Positions 1-7,899 of a DNA stretch of 64,000 nucleotides are shown here, one piece after another (position 1 is the first letter of the stretch; each line of letters begins with the position of its first letter). The notes beneath the pieces are model-generated. The model did not search any database. It saw only the letters and a list, made by a program, of their open reading frames with translations, and was not told the DNA's origin. The DNA is from Lacrimispora xylanolytica (GTDB lineage Bacteria > Bacillota > Clostridia > Lachnospirales > Lachnospiraceae). The position numbers were made by a program, and so were the translations under genes. The DNA lies in assembly GCF_026723765.1 (NCBI RefSeq), contig NZ_CP113524.1:1535001-1599000 (forward strand), in the 5' to 3' direction.

Positions 1-2
1 AG

Positions 3-698
3 CCAGCTGCTATGATAACGGACACTTCACTTCATTGGGCGAAAGATTCCATTGATTATGTGGTAGGAAGAAGACTTCTGGAGGGAACTTCAGCAACTAC
101 CTTTGATCCGGATAAGACCGTAACAAAGGGAGCCGTGATAACAGCTCTTGGAAGGCTTGCAGGATTAGATGCATCTATATCTGCTATAGAATGGGCAAAG
201 AATAAGGGAATCATTCTGTCAAACGAAAGAGAGCAGTTTGCACCGGACAGTACTGTTACCCGTGAAGAAATGGCAGTTCTATTAGCAAACTATGCCAAAG
301 CCACAGGTTATAGCCTGCCTCTGAATCGTGATGCAGTAGCTTATTCCGATGCTTCTAACATTAGCACCTCTTATAAAGACTCTGTAAAAGCCATGCAGCA
401 GGCTGGCATTATAATGGGTGAAGCTGGCAATCAATTCAACCCGAAAGGGAATGCCACCCGTGCTTTAGTTTCTGCTATGCTGCATCGTTATGTAAAATTG
501 ACCATTCATTCAGCTACCGCAAGGGGCTGGGCTATAAACGATGCTGGACAAAGCATGTATTATAAGGACGGTATCGCGGTATCTGGAAAATGGTTTACAA
601 TAGAAGGGAAATATTATTATTTTAATGCCGATGGTTCCTTAGCAAAGAACACTAAAATAGACGGCTACGAGGTTGATCAGGACGGCGTGAGAAAATAG
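3..698 (+). CDS. SLH-domain surface protein, C-terminal part only (5' end outside window)
   Basis: The reading frame is open back to the window edge, so this is the tail of a longer protein rather than a gene starting at the ATG at 12. It shows S-layer homology repeats (DTS..WAKDSIDYVV, then EWAKNKGII, then a third repeat with YKDSVKAMQQAGII) followed by one choline-binding-type wall repeat (GKWFTIEGKYYYFNADGS). SLH domains usually hold proteins to pyruvylated wall polysaccharide. It is clearly paralogous to the C-terminus of the 1853-residue protein ending at 42404, sharing the same final DGVRK, but lacks about 20 residues at the SLH1/SLH2 junction and about 60 residues of wall repeats. These look like in-frame deletions. 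Full length and N-terminal function cannot be judged here. Confidence 0.88.
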   Translation, partial: PAAMITDTSLHWAKDSIDYVVGRRLLEGTSATTFDPDKTVTKGAVITALGRLAGLDASISAIEWAKNKGIILSNEREQFAPDSTVTREEMAVLLANYAKATGYSLPLNRDAVAYSDASNISTSYKDSVKAMQQAGIIMGEAGNQFNPKGNATRALVSAMLHRYVKLTIHSATARGWAINDAGQSMYYKDGIAVSGKWFTIEGKYYYFNADGSLAKNTKIDGYEVDQDGVRK

Positions 699-714
699 AA
701 TCATAAGAAGCTGC

Positions 715-750
715 AAAGGGCCTGCTGAATAAATCAGTGGGCTCTTTGTT
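715..750 (+). terminator. Intrinsic terminator after the SLH gene
   Basis: AAAGGGCCTGCTG can pair with CAGTGGGCTCTTT across a 7-base loop (three G-T wobbles), followed by a short T-rich stretch. It lies 17 bases after the stop codon. Confidence 0.7.
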
Positions 751-819
751 ATTAGATGTTTTGCTTCATGTTTTTTCCTTAAATATGATAAGATTCATCG
801 AGATAGGTTTATAAAAAAG

Positions 820-828
820 TGCTATAAT
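820..828 (+). promoter_or_regulatory. Extended -10 promoter for the AraC-family gene
   Basis: TG-C-TATAAT is an extended -10 element 22 bases before the start codon. No convincing -35 is present. The leader would be very short and carries the GGGAGGTGAG ribosome site. Confidence 0.5.
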
Positions 829-850
829 TTTTTTATAGGGAGGTGAGAAG

Positions 851-1693
851 ATGCATAATAGCCAGTGTCTGCAAAAAGCATTGGATTACATTGATAGCAA
901 TATAACAAAAAATCTAAACCTTTATGACATATCTAATGCAGCAGGATTTTCCGTACCTCATTTTTATAGACTTTTTAAAAGTCTTACAGGGGATACGGTA
1001 TATGCCTATATCTTAAGATGCAGGTTGTCTATGGCAGCCAGTCAGTTAATAGAAAACGATCAGCCTATTGCTGAAATTGCTTATAACTACGGATTTGAAT
1101 CTCATGATGTATTTACACGAGCATTTCGAAGAATATATGGAATTACTCCAATTAAGTACCGTAACAGTAAAGGCGTACCACCACTAAAAAGAAAAGAAGT
1201 GCTGAGTGGGGAATCAATATCAGATAGTCAACAAATGAAATTTAGCATATTACACTCAATCGGTTTTTATGTTATAGGAATGGAAAGACAGGCCCGGCAG
1301 TGGGATAGTGATGGGGCTGTCGGCAGGCTATGGAATGATTTTTTAGAGAGGGTGGAGGAAATAGAAGAAGCATCAAGGTCAAACGTCATGTACGGCATAT
1401 GCGAACATGAATTCTGCAATACAGAATCATTAAAATATATGGCAGCAATTGGCGTTGACAAGGTGACCATGATACCGGAAGGTATGATTAAAAGGTACAT
1501 AAAGCCCCACTGCTTTTTTTCTGCTTCTGTTCCAGATTCTATCAGTGTGCCAGACGCTTATGCCGGAGCCTTTGGCTATGCAAAGAGCTTGGGTTATAGT
1601 ATAGAGGACTACGATACAATTGAAGTTTATAACCATATGTTCTATGACCCTGAATTCTATAGATTTCAGCTTCTAATACCGATCCGGGAATAG
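851..1693 (+). CDS. AraC-family transcriptional regulator with GyrI-like effector domain
   Basis: 280 residues. Residues 1-105 hold the double helix-turn-helix of AraC regulators (AAGFSVPHFYRLFKSLTG in the first HTH; IAEIAYNYGFESHDVFTRAFRR in the second). Residues from about 130 resemble the GyrI/SOUL-like small-molecule-binding domain found in Rob- and BmrR-type regulators. The start is supported by a strong AGGGAGGTGAG site. The gene lies 12 bases upstream of a transglutaminase-like gene and probably forms an operon with it. The ligand is unknown; a role in drug or stress response is the family-based guess. Confidence 0.88.
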   Translation: MHNSQCLQKALDYIDSNITKNLNLYDISNAAGFSVPHFYRLFKSLTGDTVYAYILRCRLSMAASQLIENDQPIAEIAYNYGFESHDVFTRAFRRIYGITPIKYRNSKGVPPLKRKEVLSGESISDSQQMKFSILHSIGFYVIGMERQARQWDSDGAVGRLWNDFLERVEEIEEASRSNVMYGICEHEFCNTESLKYMAAIGVDKVTMIPEGMIKRYIKPHCFFSASVPDSISVPDAYAGAFGYAKSLGYSIEDYDTIEVYNHMFYDPEFYRFQLLIPIRE

Positions 1694-1705
1694 AATGGAG
1701 GTAAA

Positions 1706-2635
1706 ATGTCAGATATTTTGAACTATTATAAAGAGCCAGGTCTGATTACACGTTTAGATAAATATAAGTATTTCACTGATTGGCTAACGGATAATCCCAA
1801 TGCAATATGCCAGGTGGTTCAGGGGCTTCTCCTACATGATTCCTGGGTTAGTATGTATGGGGAAGATTATATTAAGTCACATGAATATGGACAAAAAACG
1901 GCTTATATGGAAGATATACTGGACAAAGCTCTTGAGCTGGACACAAGCAATTTTTCCATACCACGCCCTCCACGAAACCGTGTAATCGCATGTTGCAGGG
2001 AATTTGCTACGTTAACATGTGCGATGCTCCGTGCAAAAGGAATCCCTGCAAGAAGTCGTTGCGGTTTTGCAGCGTATTTCGGCTGGAATGGTCAATATGA
2101 AGACCACTGGATATGCGAATATTGGCATGGAAACAGATGGATTATGACAGATCCTCAACTTGATCCGTTTCAGGAAAGCATGATTATAGAATGGTCGGTG
2201 CAAAGAAATAAAAACTTCAATCCTCGAGACCTTATGTCTGATGAGTTTATTCCCGCAGGTCTGGCCTGGAAGCTTTGCAGGGACGGGAAAATAGAAGAAA
2301 ATCGTTTTGGAATTGGTTGTCCAATTAAGCCGGAATGGGGGATTCATTCCCTGCATGGTCTTTGGTTTGTGCGGGGACAGTTGTTAAGAGACTTTGCTGC
2401 ACTTAACAAGATAGAAACGGTTCCCTATCTTGTTAGAATAAGTAAGGGGCTTGACTGGAAGCCGTGGCGTCTCATTGATAAAAAGGATGAGGAATTAACA
2501 GAACAGGATTTACTACTTCTTGATACCATAGCAGAACTATCTATAAAGGCAGATGACCATATGAATGAAATATGGGACATGTATGAGTCAAATCATGAAT
2601 TAAGGGTTCCGGCTGAGATAATTATGAAAGGTTAG
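1706..2635 (+). CDS. Transglutaminase-like domain protein
   Basis: 309 residues, GGAGGT ribosome site. The central region shows the papain-like catalytic order of bacterial transglutaminase-core proteins: a Cys in VIACCREFATLTCAML, a His in EDHWICEYW, and an Asp in WIMTDPQLDPF. No signal peptide or membrane segment is seen, so it should be cytoplasmic. Such proteins are often proteases or amidases rather than cross-linking enzymes. It is translated just after the AraC-family gene, which suggests shared control. The substrate is not predictable. Confidence 0.82.
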   Translation: MSDILNYYKEPGLITRLDKYKYFTDWLTDNPNAICQVVQGLLLHDSWVSMYGEDYIKSHEYGQKTAYMEDILDKALELDTSNFSIPRPPRNRVIACCREFATLTCAMLRAKGIPARSRCGFAAYFGWNGQYEDHWICEYWHGNRWIMTDPQLDPFQESMIIEWSVQRNKNFNPRDLMSDEFIPAGLAWKLCRDGKIEENRFGIGCPIKPEWGIHSLHGLWFVRGQLLRDFAALNKIETVPYLVRISKGLDWKPWRLIDKKDEELTEQDLLLLDTIAELSIKADDHMNEIWDMYESNHELRVPAEIIMKG

Positions 2636-2777
2636 GTACAAATATCCCTCTTCCTATAGACGAACTAATGATTTCTTTAAAAGCAGTAATATGATATGAT
2701 GGAATTAGATACTGTAGATGCTTTGCCTTCGATTCTGCTGGGATCGTTTGAACACCATAATGAATTGAGATAATTTT

Positions 2778-3713
2778 ATGAAGAAAACAGAGAGACAAAA
2801 TGGAATTGTACATTTACTAAGAGCCCGGAAAAAAATGACGGCCAATGAGCTGGCTGCTTACTTTGAAGTGAGTGAGCGAACGATATACAGAGATATTGAT
2901 GCACTTAGCCAGCTGCGTGTTCCAATCATTTCCCATGAGGGCCTGGGCGGTGGCTATGAAATAGATTCTTCTTATTTCTTTCCCAGCATTAAGCTTAGTG
3001 AGAGGGAAATTTTAATGCTGTTAATGGTGTTAAAAGCAGGGGAAGAACTTCGTGTCCCCAACATGACAACCGATTATAATCTGCTAAGCGGTAAGCTGAT
3101 TAATGTTCTGTCAGAAGATGAGAAGAAACAAGCCTTAGAGGTTATCTCCCGCATCGAGTTTGACTTAATTCGAATTATGCCTAAAGGTTATGTGGAGGAC
3201 GTATTAGAACCTATATTAGAGGCGTTTTGGAGATCCTGTGATCTGCAAATAAGCTATTATCATCCGGAGAGGAACACAACAGAGCTCCGTCAGTTTTCTC
3301 CTACCAAGCTGTTGTTTGGAGAAGGAGGGTGGTATTTGAATGGTTACTGTCATCTAAGGAAGGAAAAGCGAACCTTCAGACTTGACCGAATTATATCAAT
3401 TACCTGCCTGAAGGAAGAAAATCGCTATAGGGACAGTCAACTGCCTGCGCCTCAAAAAGATAAGTTTAAGTTGGATACCTACGAATTGATTCTTGACCCT
3501 GCTCTTTATCGGATTATTAAAGAAGACTTTTATCTTCAAGATGCTGAGATCAAGTATTTAAAGGATACCCTGCATCTGATGATCCGGACGGAACACAAAG
3601 ATGAAATAAGTAAATTAGTTTTGTGCCATCCGGAACAGGTAACGCTCTTAAAACCAGATTATTTTGTGGAAGAGATTAAAGTATTAGCAAAAAAAATATA
3701 TGAGAAATATTAA
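2778..3713 (+). CDS. HTH/WYL-domain transcriptional regulator (YafY type)
   Basis: 311 residues. The N-terminus (residues 5-60) is a DeoR/HTH_11-like winged helix (MTANELAAYFEVSERTIYRDIDAL, then the GGYEI wing). The middle and C-terminus match the WYL-domain layout (GGWYLNGYCHLRKEKRTFRLDRI), a ligand-sensing fold found in many YafY-like regulators. The ribosome site is weak (GAGATAATTTT before the ATG). No obvious target stands beside it: the next gene is convergent. Confidence 0.85.
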   Translation: MKKTERQNGIVHLLRARKKMTANELAAYFEVSERTIYRDIDALSQLRVPIISHEGLGGGYEIDSSYFFPSIKLSEREILMLLMVLKAGEELRVPNMTTDYNLLSGKLINVLSEDEKKQALEVISRIEFDLIRIMPKGYVEDVLEPILEAFWRSCDLQISYYHPERNTTELRQFSPTKLLFGEGGWYLNGYCHLRKEKRTFRLDRIISITCLKEENRYRDSQLPAPQKDKFKLDTYELILDPALYRIIKEDFYLQDAEIKYLKDTLHLMIRTEHKDEISKLVLCHPEQVTLLKPDYFVEEIKVLAKKIYEKY

Positions 3714-3742
3714 AGCTCTGTTACTTTAAGCAAATATAAGCT

Positions 3743-4399
3743 TTAAATGGAATCTAACTGTTCGGCAAAACGCTGCCCCATGTCAAAAGCCTTTTTGCAG
3801 TCCTTTGGAAACTGATTTTCTCTAACCTTGGCTTTTTCATGTTTATCGAAAACGGTAGCCACGTACTTATCATAATCATTAAACTGGTAAGTATCATAGG
3901 AAAATAATGATTCACAATGGCCAAAGGCTCTTTCCATGTAGCTTTCATTACAGCTTAAGGTGGAGCGAAAGCCCATTTCCTCCATTTGCTCAGCAGTCAT
4001 ATTCATGGTGTATATAAATGCAGTTTTTATATTTCGCCCAAATATAGATTTGTAGCCTTCCGTATATGTAATATAAGGGTAGGCCAATCGCTCTAAAAAG
4101 GAATGCATCTCCCCTGTGATATCGTAAAAGTAAATGGGAGAGCCCAGGATAATGGCGTCAGCCTGCTGGATTTTCTTTAGTACTGGGTTTAAATCATCCT
4201 TTAAAGCGCAGGTGCCGTAGCTTTTTCCATCCTTAAGTTTACAGGCAAAGCAGCTGATACAGCCTTTATAGTTTAAATCATACAGATTAATCAGCTCTGT
4301 TTCAGCCCCGTTTGATTGTGCGCCCTCCAGAGCCTTTTTTAGAAGAGTTGCAGTATTGTGATTATTTCTGGGACTTCCATTGATACCTATCACTTTCAT
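3743..4399 (-). CDS. NADPH-dependent FMN reductase / iron-sulfur flavoprotein-like oxidoreductase
   Basis: 218 residues on the minus strand, AAGGAGG ribosome site. It has the flavodoxin-like start VIGINGSPRNNHNT (FMN phosphate binding), a Cys cluster GCISCFACK near residues 48-56, and ILGSPIYFYDITGEMHSFLERL typical of the family. The C-terminal part is longer than in minimal flavin reductases. It probably reduces flavin or small electrophiles in the cytoplasm. It is divergent from an HxlR regulator with a perfect inverted repeat between them, suggesting direct control. The exact substrate is unknown. Confidence 0.87.
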   Translation of the reverse strand: MKVIGINGSPRNNHNTATLLKKALEGAQSNGAETELINLYDLNYKGCISCFACKLKDGKSYGTCALKDDLNPVLKKIQQADAIILGSPIYFYDITGEMHSFLERLAYPYITYTEGYKSIFGRNIKTAFIYTMNMTAEQMEEMGFRSTLSCNESYMERAFGHCESLFSYDTYQFNDYDKYVATVFDKHEKAKVRENQFPKDCKKAFDMGQRFAEQLDSI

Positions 4400-4470
4400 A
4401 TTAAATTCCTCCTTGATTTTTATAGCTAAATTATATATCCTTTTATTAAAAGAAAAAAGAATGCACTATA

Positions 4471-4487
4471 TTGTTAGATACTAACAA
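4471..4487. promoter_or_regulatory. Inverted repeat, likely HxlR operator
   Basis: TTGTTAG-ATA-CTAACAA is a perfect 7-base inverted repeat with a 3-base centre in the divergent space between the oxidoreductase and the HxlR-family gene, 22 bases before the regulator start. Its position suits control of both genes. The assignment to HxlR is inference from location. Confidence 0.6.
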
Positions 4488-4508
4488 ATTAGTGAGCATG
4501 GAGGAAGC

Positions 4509-4856
4509 ATGTCAGACTTTAATACCCATTATGGAAATTGTCCAATGTACTATGCCATGTCAGTTGTAGAGGGAAAATGGAAGTGGATTATTCTGTGGAC
4601 AATCTATCAGGCAGGCATTGTGCGATATAACAAGTTACGTGGAGAGCTGCAACCGATTGCACATAAAACATTAAGTACCCAGCTGAAAGAGCTGGAAGCC
4701 AGTAACCTGATACATAGAGAGCAATACAATGAAGTACCTCCGCGTGTGGAATATTCTCTGACAGAGGAAGGGAAGACAATGATACCAATTCTGGAGCTGC
4801 TGTATCAATGGGGAGAAGAACATATGAAGTCTCCCTATGAAACAGGCATTTCATAA
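4509..4856 (+). CDS. HxlR-family winged-helix transcriptional regulator
   Basis: 115 residues, the usual family length. It has the characteristic N-terminal Cys (NCPMYYAMSVVEGKWKWIILW, Cys near residue 10) and the winged helix YNKLRGELQPIAHKTLSTQLKELEASNLIHRE, followed by PPRVEYSLTEEGK. HxlR/YodB/HypR-type proteins often sense reactive electrophiles or disulfide stress through that Cys. Divergent placement from a flavin oxidoreductase matches the common pairing in which such a regulator controls a detoxifying reductase. Confidence 0.9.
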   Translation: MSDFNTHYGNCPMYYAMSVVEGKWKWIILWTIYQAGIVRYNKLRGELQPIAHKTLSTQLKELEASNLIHREQYNEVPPRVEYSLTEEGKTMIPILELLYQWGEEHMKSPYETGIS

Positions 4857-4876
4857 AATACAAATGGATAGGCACG

Positions 4877-4918
4877 TAATACCGTCAGGAGTGTAAAGCT
4901 CTCTGGCGGTATTTTTTT
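4877..4918 (+). terminator. Intrinsic terminator after the HxlR gene
   Basis: ATACCGTCAGGAG pairs with CTCTCTGGCGGTAT over a short loop and is followed by a run of seven T. Confidence 0.85.
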
Positions 4919-5018
4919 ACCATCGCTCAAAACCCTGACATTCTTATGGCATAGTTTGTCTGCTATGATGATCAAAAGCAATTGTAACATCTAACATAGC
5001 AGCAGGGAGGATATATAA

Positions 5019-5126
5019 TTGAAACAAATATTAAAAATAATTGTCAGGATATTTCTAAGGATCTTTTGGGCCATCTTTGGATTGCTCATCCTATCAGGAT
5101 TATGCCAGGCACTAATCATGTTTTAA
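5019..5126 (+). CDS. Possible small membrane peptide (35 residues, TTG start)
   Basis: A TTG codon lies 8 bases after a consensus AGGGAGG ribosome site (5004-5010) and opens a 35-residue frame that begins KQILKIIVRIFLRIFWAIF. It is one basic, highly hydrophobic helix with Trp and no acidic residue, so a single membrane-spanning peptide is plausible. It sits alone between two terminated genes. Nothing identifies its function. It could be a small toxin-like, regulatory or envelope peptide, or a chance frame; the well-placed ribosome site is the main support. Confidence 0.45.
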   Translation: MKQILKIIVRIFLRIFWAIFGLLILSGLCQALIMF

Positions 5127-5391
5127 ACTAATAATCAACCGGTTAAATCAGCCAAACTGTTGATTTTTGAAGGGACAAGAAATGGTACGTTATAGACAAG
5201 GTTGACAAGAAAAAAAGTTTTATAAACGGAAGATTTTAACCATATAGAAGAGGTTTCCATGTTATAATGTGAAAAAAATTTCATAAACTTATGTCCAATT
5301 GAATAGAAAATCGCACAGAACCATTTTCATACGAATAAACTGAACTAAGAATAAAAATGAGTTGCATTTCAGGCAGTTTTCAGGAGTTCAT
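5127..5391 (+). other. Non-coding stretch upstream of the anchor-A gene
   Basis: AT-rich. A TATAAT at 5263-5268 has no good -35 at normal spacing, and a TTGACA at 5202-5207 has no matching -10 at 16-18 bases. CATGTTATA at 5259-5267 vaguely resembles a sporulation sigma-K -10, which would suit a spore-surface protein, but the match is weak. The CAGGAG ribosome site at 5381-5386 fixes the downstream start. Confidence 0.35.
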
Positions 5392-7086
5392 ATGGATAAT
5401 AACAGTTACACAAATGAAACCATGGTAACCACTGGTCTACCTTATGATAATATAAACTGGTTTAATGTAGAAGGCCAGCCTTTTGGTCCTGCCTCCGGGT
5501 TTAATGTTATTGTATTTAATGATGCCAATAACATAGTGGATATTGAGGGACCTGTGGCAATTGGCGGAAGTTTTTACAGCCCAAGAGGCTTAAGCGTTGG
5601 CTTTGCCAGAGACAGCCGTTTCAAAGAAATCGGTTACTCCCCGGATTTGGTACGTTTTTTAGTTGGCGGTAACGTATCAATGACGAAACCTCTGGTTGTT
5701 ATTGGCCACGTAGTTGTCGGCGGTGGATTCCGTGCAGGCAATGGAAGTACCTACTTAATAGGAAAAGATGGCACCACAGATGGGATACCGAGATTAAAGG
5801 AATTATATCAGGCCAATGGGGGCAGCCAATACTGGACCCCTACAGATAAAGGAGATCATTATGTGGTTCCCAGCTATGATGTTCCAAGGTTTATTCCTGC
5901 AAGCAGAGTAAATGCCAATTTACAGAAGTTCTTTGGCGATGCAAAAGAGAGCATTGGATACTATAAAAGCTGTATTGAAGCATTAACTCCCAATGGTTCC
6001 GTCATAGATAATAATTATGAATGGATTTTACGGGGAAATGATCCTGTTCAGAATGTATTTCTTGTGGATGTTAGGCCCAATGGTTTGATTAACAAAGGAT
6101 TGCGTGCTGAAGTTCCTCAGGGAAGTACTGTAATTGTAAGGCTGAGAACAGGTCCCAATGCACATCTGCAATACGGTCTTTACGGAGAGAGCAGTAAGGC
6201 GCGTAATACATTGTATGTGTTCGAGGATGCGACAAATATTTATATGGAGAAATCTTCTGATTTCTGGGGTAGCATTTTGGCACCTCAGGCCATGTTCCAC
6301 GCCCACCCAACGGGAGGTCATGTAAGCGGCAATGCGGCATTAGGATCCTTTGCGGTCAATGCAAACAGTGGGTTTGAATTTCATTTTTATCCCTTTGCCG
6401 GGAGAGTGAATTGTCAGGCTGTATCACCAGCTCCCGAACAGCCAGCCCCCGAACAGCCAGCTCCATGTCCTACATGCCCAACCTGTCCTGCTCCTGTTCC
6501 CTGCCCTGCCCCTGTTCCATGCCCTGCGCCTACCCCATGTCCCGACTGTCCGACACCCAAACCGTGTCCGACCCCAGAGCCCTGCCCCTCTTGTCCGGAC
6601 TGCCCTAAACCAGAGCCTTGTCCAGAGTGCCCGGCACCGAAACCTTGCCCCGCTTGTCCGGAATGTCCAAAACCAGAGCCTTGTCCAGTCTGTCCGGCTT
6701 GTCCGGAATGCCCGACCCCAGAGCCCTGTCCAGTCTGTCCGACTTGTCCGGAATGTCCCGCCTGCCCAGAGTGTCCCGCTTGTCCGGAATGCCCTGTTTG
6801 CGAGGAATGCTTGATCAAACCTTGCATTATAAAAGGATGTATCTGGGGCTGTGGATGCAATAAGTCTCATCAATGGGATGTGAAGCTATATAAGAGATGT
6901 GACGATACGGATACTTTATTGTATTGGATTCCCATTAACTGCTGGGGAGAGTTTGAATTCACAGTACCATATGAAGGCTTTTATATCTTAAAAATAAGAA
7001 TGGTTGAAACTTGTTGCAAGTCTTACTGGTGCAAACCTATTATTACGCTTAAAAATATTGGGGTATCTGATTTTATGGTGGAATAG
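5392..7086 (+). CDS. Choice-of-anchor-A domain protein with Cys-Pro repeat region
   Basis: 564 residues if started at the ATG at 5392, which follows AGGAG by 5 bases; a TTG 30 bases upstream lacks a ribosome site. Residues about 20-340 match the choice-of-anchor-A beta-rich domain (NVIVFNDANNIVDIEGPVAIGG, later SSDFWGSILAPQA and HVSGN). Residues about 345-475 are a low-complexity Cys-Pro array (CPTCP, CPECP, KPEPCP). A Cys-containing C-terminal domain of about 90 residues follows. There is no signal peptide, LPXTG or transmembrane helix. Cys-rich proteins without secretion signals are common in spore coats and exosporia, so a spore-surface role is a reasonable inference; secretion by another route cannot be excluded. 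Confidence 0.8.
   Translation: MDNNSYTNETMVTTGLPYDNINWFNVEGQPFGPASGFNVIVFNDANNIVDIEGPVAIGGSFYSPRGLSVGFARDSRFKEIGYSPDLVRFLVGGNVSMTKPLVVIGHVVVGGGFRAGNGSTYLIGKDGTTDGIPRLKELYQANGGSQYWTPTDKGDHYVVPSYDVPRFIPASRVNANLQKFFGDAKESIGYYKSCIEALTPNGSVIDNNYEWILRGNDPVQNVFLVDVRPNGLINKGLRAEVPQGSTVIVRLRTGPNAHLQYGLYGESSKARNTLYVFEDATNIYMEKSSDFWGSILAPQAMFHAHPTGGHVSGNAALGSFAVNANSGFEFHFYPFAGRVNCQAVSPAPEQPAPEQPAPCPTCPTCPAPVPCPAPVPCPAPTPCPDCPTPKPCPTPEPCPSCPDCPKPEPCPECPAPKPCPACPECPKPEPCPVCPACPECPTPEPCPVCPTCPECPACPECPACPECPVCEECLIKPCIIKGCIWGCGCNKSHQWDVKLYKRCDDTDTLLYWIPINCWGEFEFTVPYEGFYILKIRMVETCCKSYWCKPIITLKNIGVSDFMVE
6427..6810 (+). repeat. Cys-Pro coding repeat array
   Basis: Degenerate tandem units encoding CPxCP, KPCP and PEPCP motifs, with repeated blocks such as CCAGAGCCTTGTCCAG and TGTCCGGAATG. 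The array is C-rich on the plus strand, unlike the flanking sequence, and is likely prone to length variation by slippage or unequal recombination. Confidence 0.85.
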
Positions 7087-7120
7087 TTTGAGACTGATTG
7101 TAACATTGATGCACTTTAAC

Positions 7121-7168
7121 AAAAACTGCTGCAAGTGGGGGATATCCCTTCATTGCAGCAGTTTTTAT
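7121..7168 (+). terminator. Intrinsic terminator after the anchor-A gene
   Basis: AAAAACTGCTGCAA (7121-7134) pairs exactly with TTGCAGCAGTTTTT (7153-7166), giving a 14-base perfect stem with an 18-base loop and T-tail. Confidence 0.9.
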
Positions 7169-7404
7169 ACTGAGAGAAATGTATTGTGCAGATACGATAA
7201 CTGGTGTGGGCATGGACAGGCTAAAGAAAAGATACTATTTAAATAAGAAGAAACTGGAAAAAAGAGGAAATGGAATCAATTAAATTGTTCCTTAAAAAAT
7301 ACAGAATATTTTATGAGAGACCATTTTTATTGAAAAAAACCAGGATTTGTAACCATTTTCCAAAATAATACAATAAATGACAAAATATTCCTCTTTTTTC
7401 CCTG

Positions 7405-7433
7405 TTGAAATACGGGGTACCGGTCGATATAAT
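7405..7433 (+). promoter_or_regulatory. Sigma-A promoter of the motAB leader transcript
   Basis: TTGAAA and TATAAT are separated by exactly 17 bases. Transcription would start near 7440, about 460 bases before the motA start codon. Confidence 0.75.
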
Positions 7434-7453
7434 ATACATAAGATTAAAAAAAT

Positions 7454-7567
7454 AAATCAGCTTGCAATAAAAAGCCCATATTTTGGGTCTAATGAAGGGC
7501 AGTCAGGCTGATTTAGAAATCCTGATTGAAAGCAAGGGGATCATGGGATTAAGAAAGAATTTCCCAT
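7454..7567 (+). promoter_or_regulatory. Candidate structured 5' leader RNA
   Basis: AAATCAGCTTG (7454-7464) pairs with CAGGCTGATTT (7504-7514) in an 11-base stem enclosing a GC-containing inner part where GCCC (7474-7477) can pair either with GGGT or with GGGC (7497-7500). A second hairpin ATGGGA (7543-7548) / TCCCAT (7562-7567) follows. It begins just after the sigma-A start site. It does not match the riboswitch consensus motifs I know, including c-di-GMP-I, so no ligand is proposed. Confidence 0.45.
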
Positions 7568-7899
7568 AGAATGGAGGTTTTTGATCTGATGTAATTTGTG
7601 AAATTATTAATTATTTAGGAATTGATTGGTTTTAAAGTTAAAATGTGGTAGACTATATAAAATCTATGACGGCAGCATGTAATTGCCTTTGTTCCTAAGT
7701 TCAGATGTATTTTTACATTCGACAAACAATTAGAGTGAAAAAGTGTGAATATGTCGAAAAACAGTTAAAAAACGAGATTTAACGATTATTTAACACAAGA
7801 TTAGTAACAAATATATTATACTAGAACGGATTGGCACATTGGAATTACTAAGTTTAGCCACATACATAACAACTAAACTGTATTTACAAAGGAGAAACT

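Larger units (their letters stand above)
7169..7899 (+). other. Long non-coding leader region upstream of motAB
   Basis: About 730 bases without a supported gene. It holds a clear sigma-A promoter (7405-7433), a candidate structured RNA (7454-7567), and a second weaker promoter-like pair TTGGTT-17-TAGACT near 7628-7656. No sigma-D (TAAA..GCCGATAA) flagellar promoter was recognised. The final AAAGGAG ribosome site belongs to motA. Confidence 0.6.

Noticed and set aside
5202-5268. TTGACA at 5202 with TATAAT at 5263 as one promoter
   Set aside because: The spacing is 55 bases, far from the required 16-18.
6414-6873. Long minus-strand reading frames over the Cys-Pro repeat
   Set aside because: They arise from the biased repeat composition of the plus-strand gene, encode Gly/Ser/Arg low-complexity sequence, and have no ribosome site.
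7270-7371. Possible 33-codon frame after AAAGAGG near 7261
   Set aside because: The ribosome site is too close to the ATG, the composition looks random, and the region is otherwise regulatory.
7405-7433. GTCGATAT as a sigma-D (flagellar) -10 element
   Set aside because: No TAAA -35 exists at 15 bases; the same bases form a better TTGAAA-17-TATAAT sigma-A promoter.
7441-7570. c-di-GMP riboswitch upstream of motAB
   Set aside because: The conserved GCACAGGGCAAACC-type core and the class II motif are both absent.
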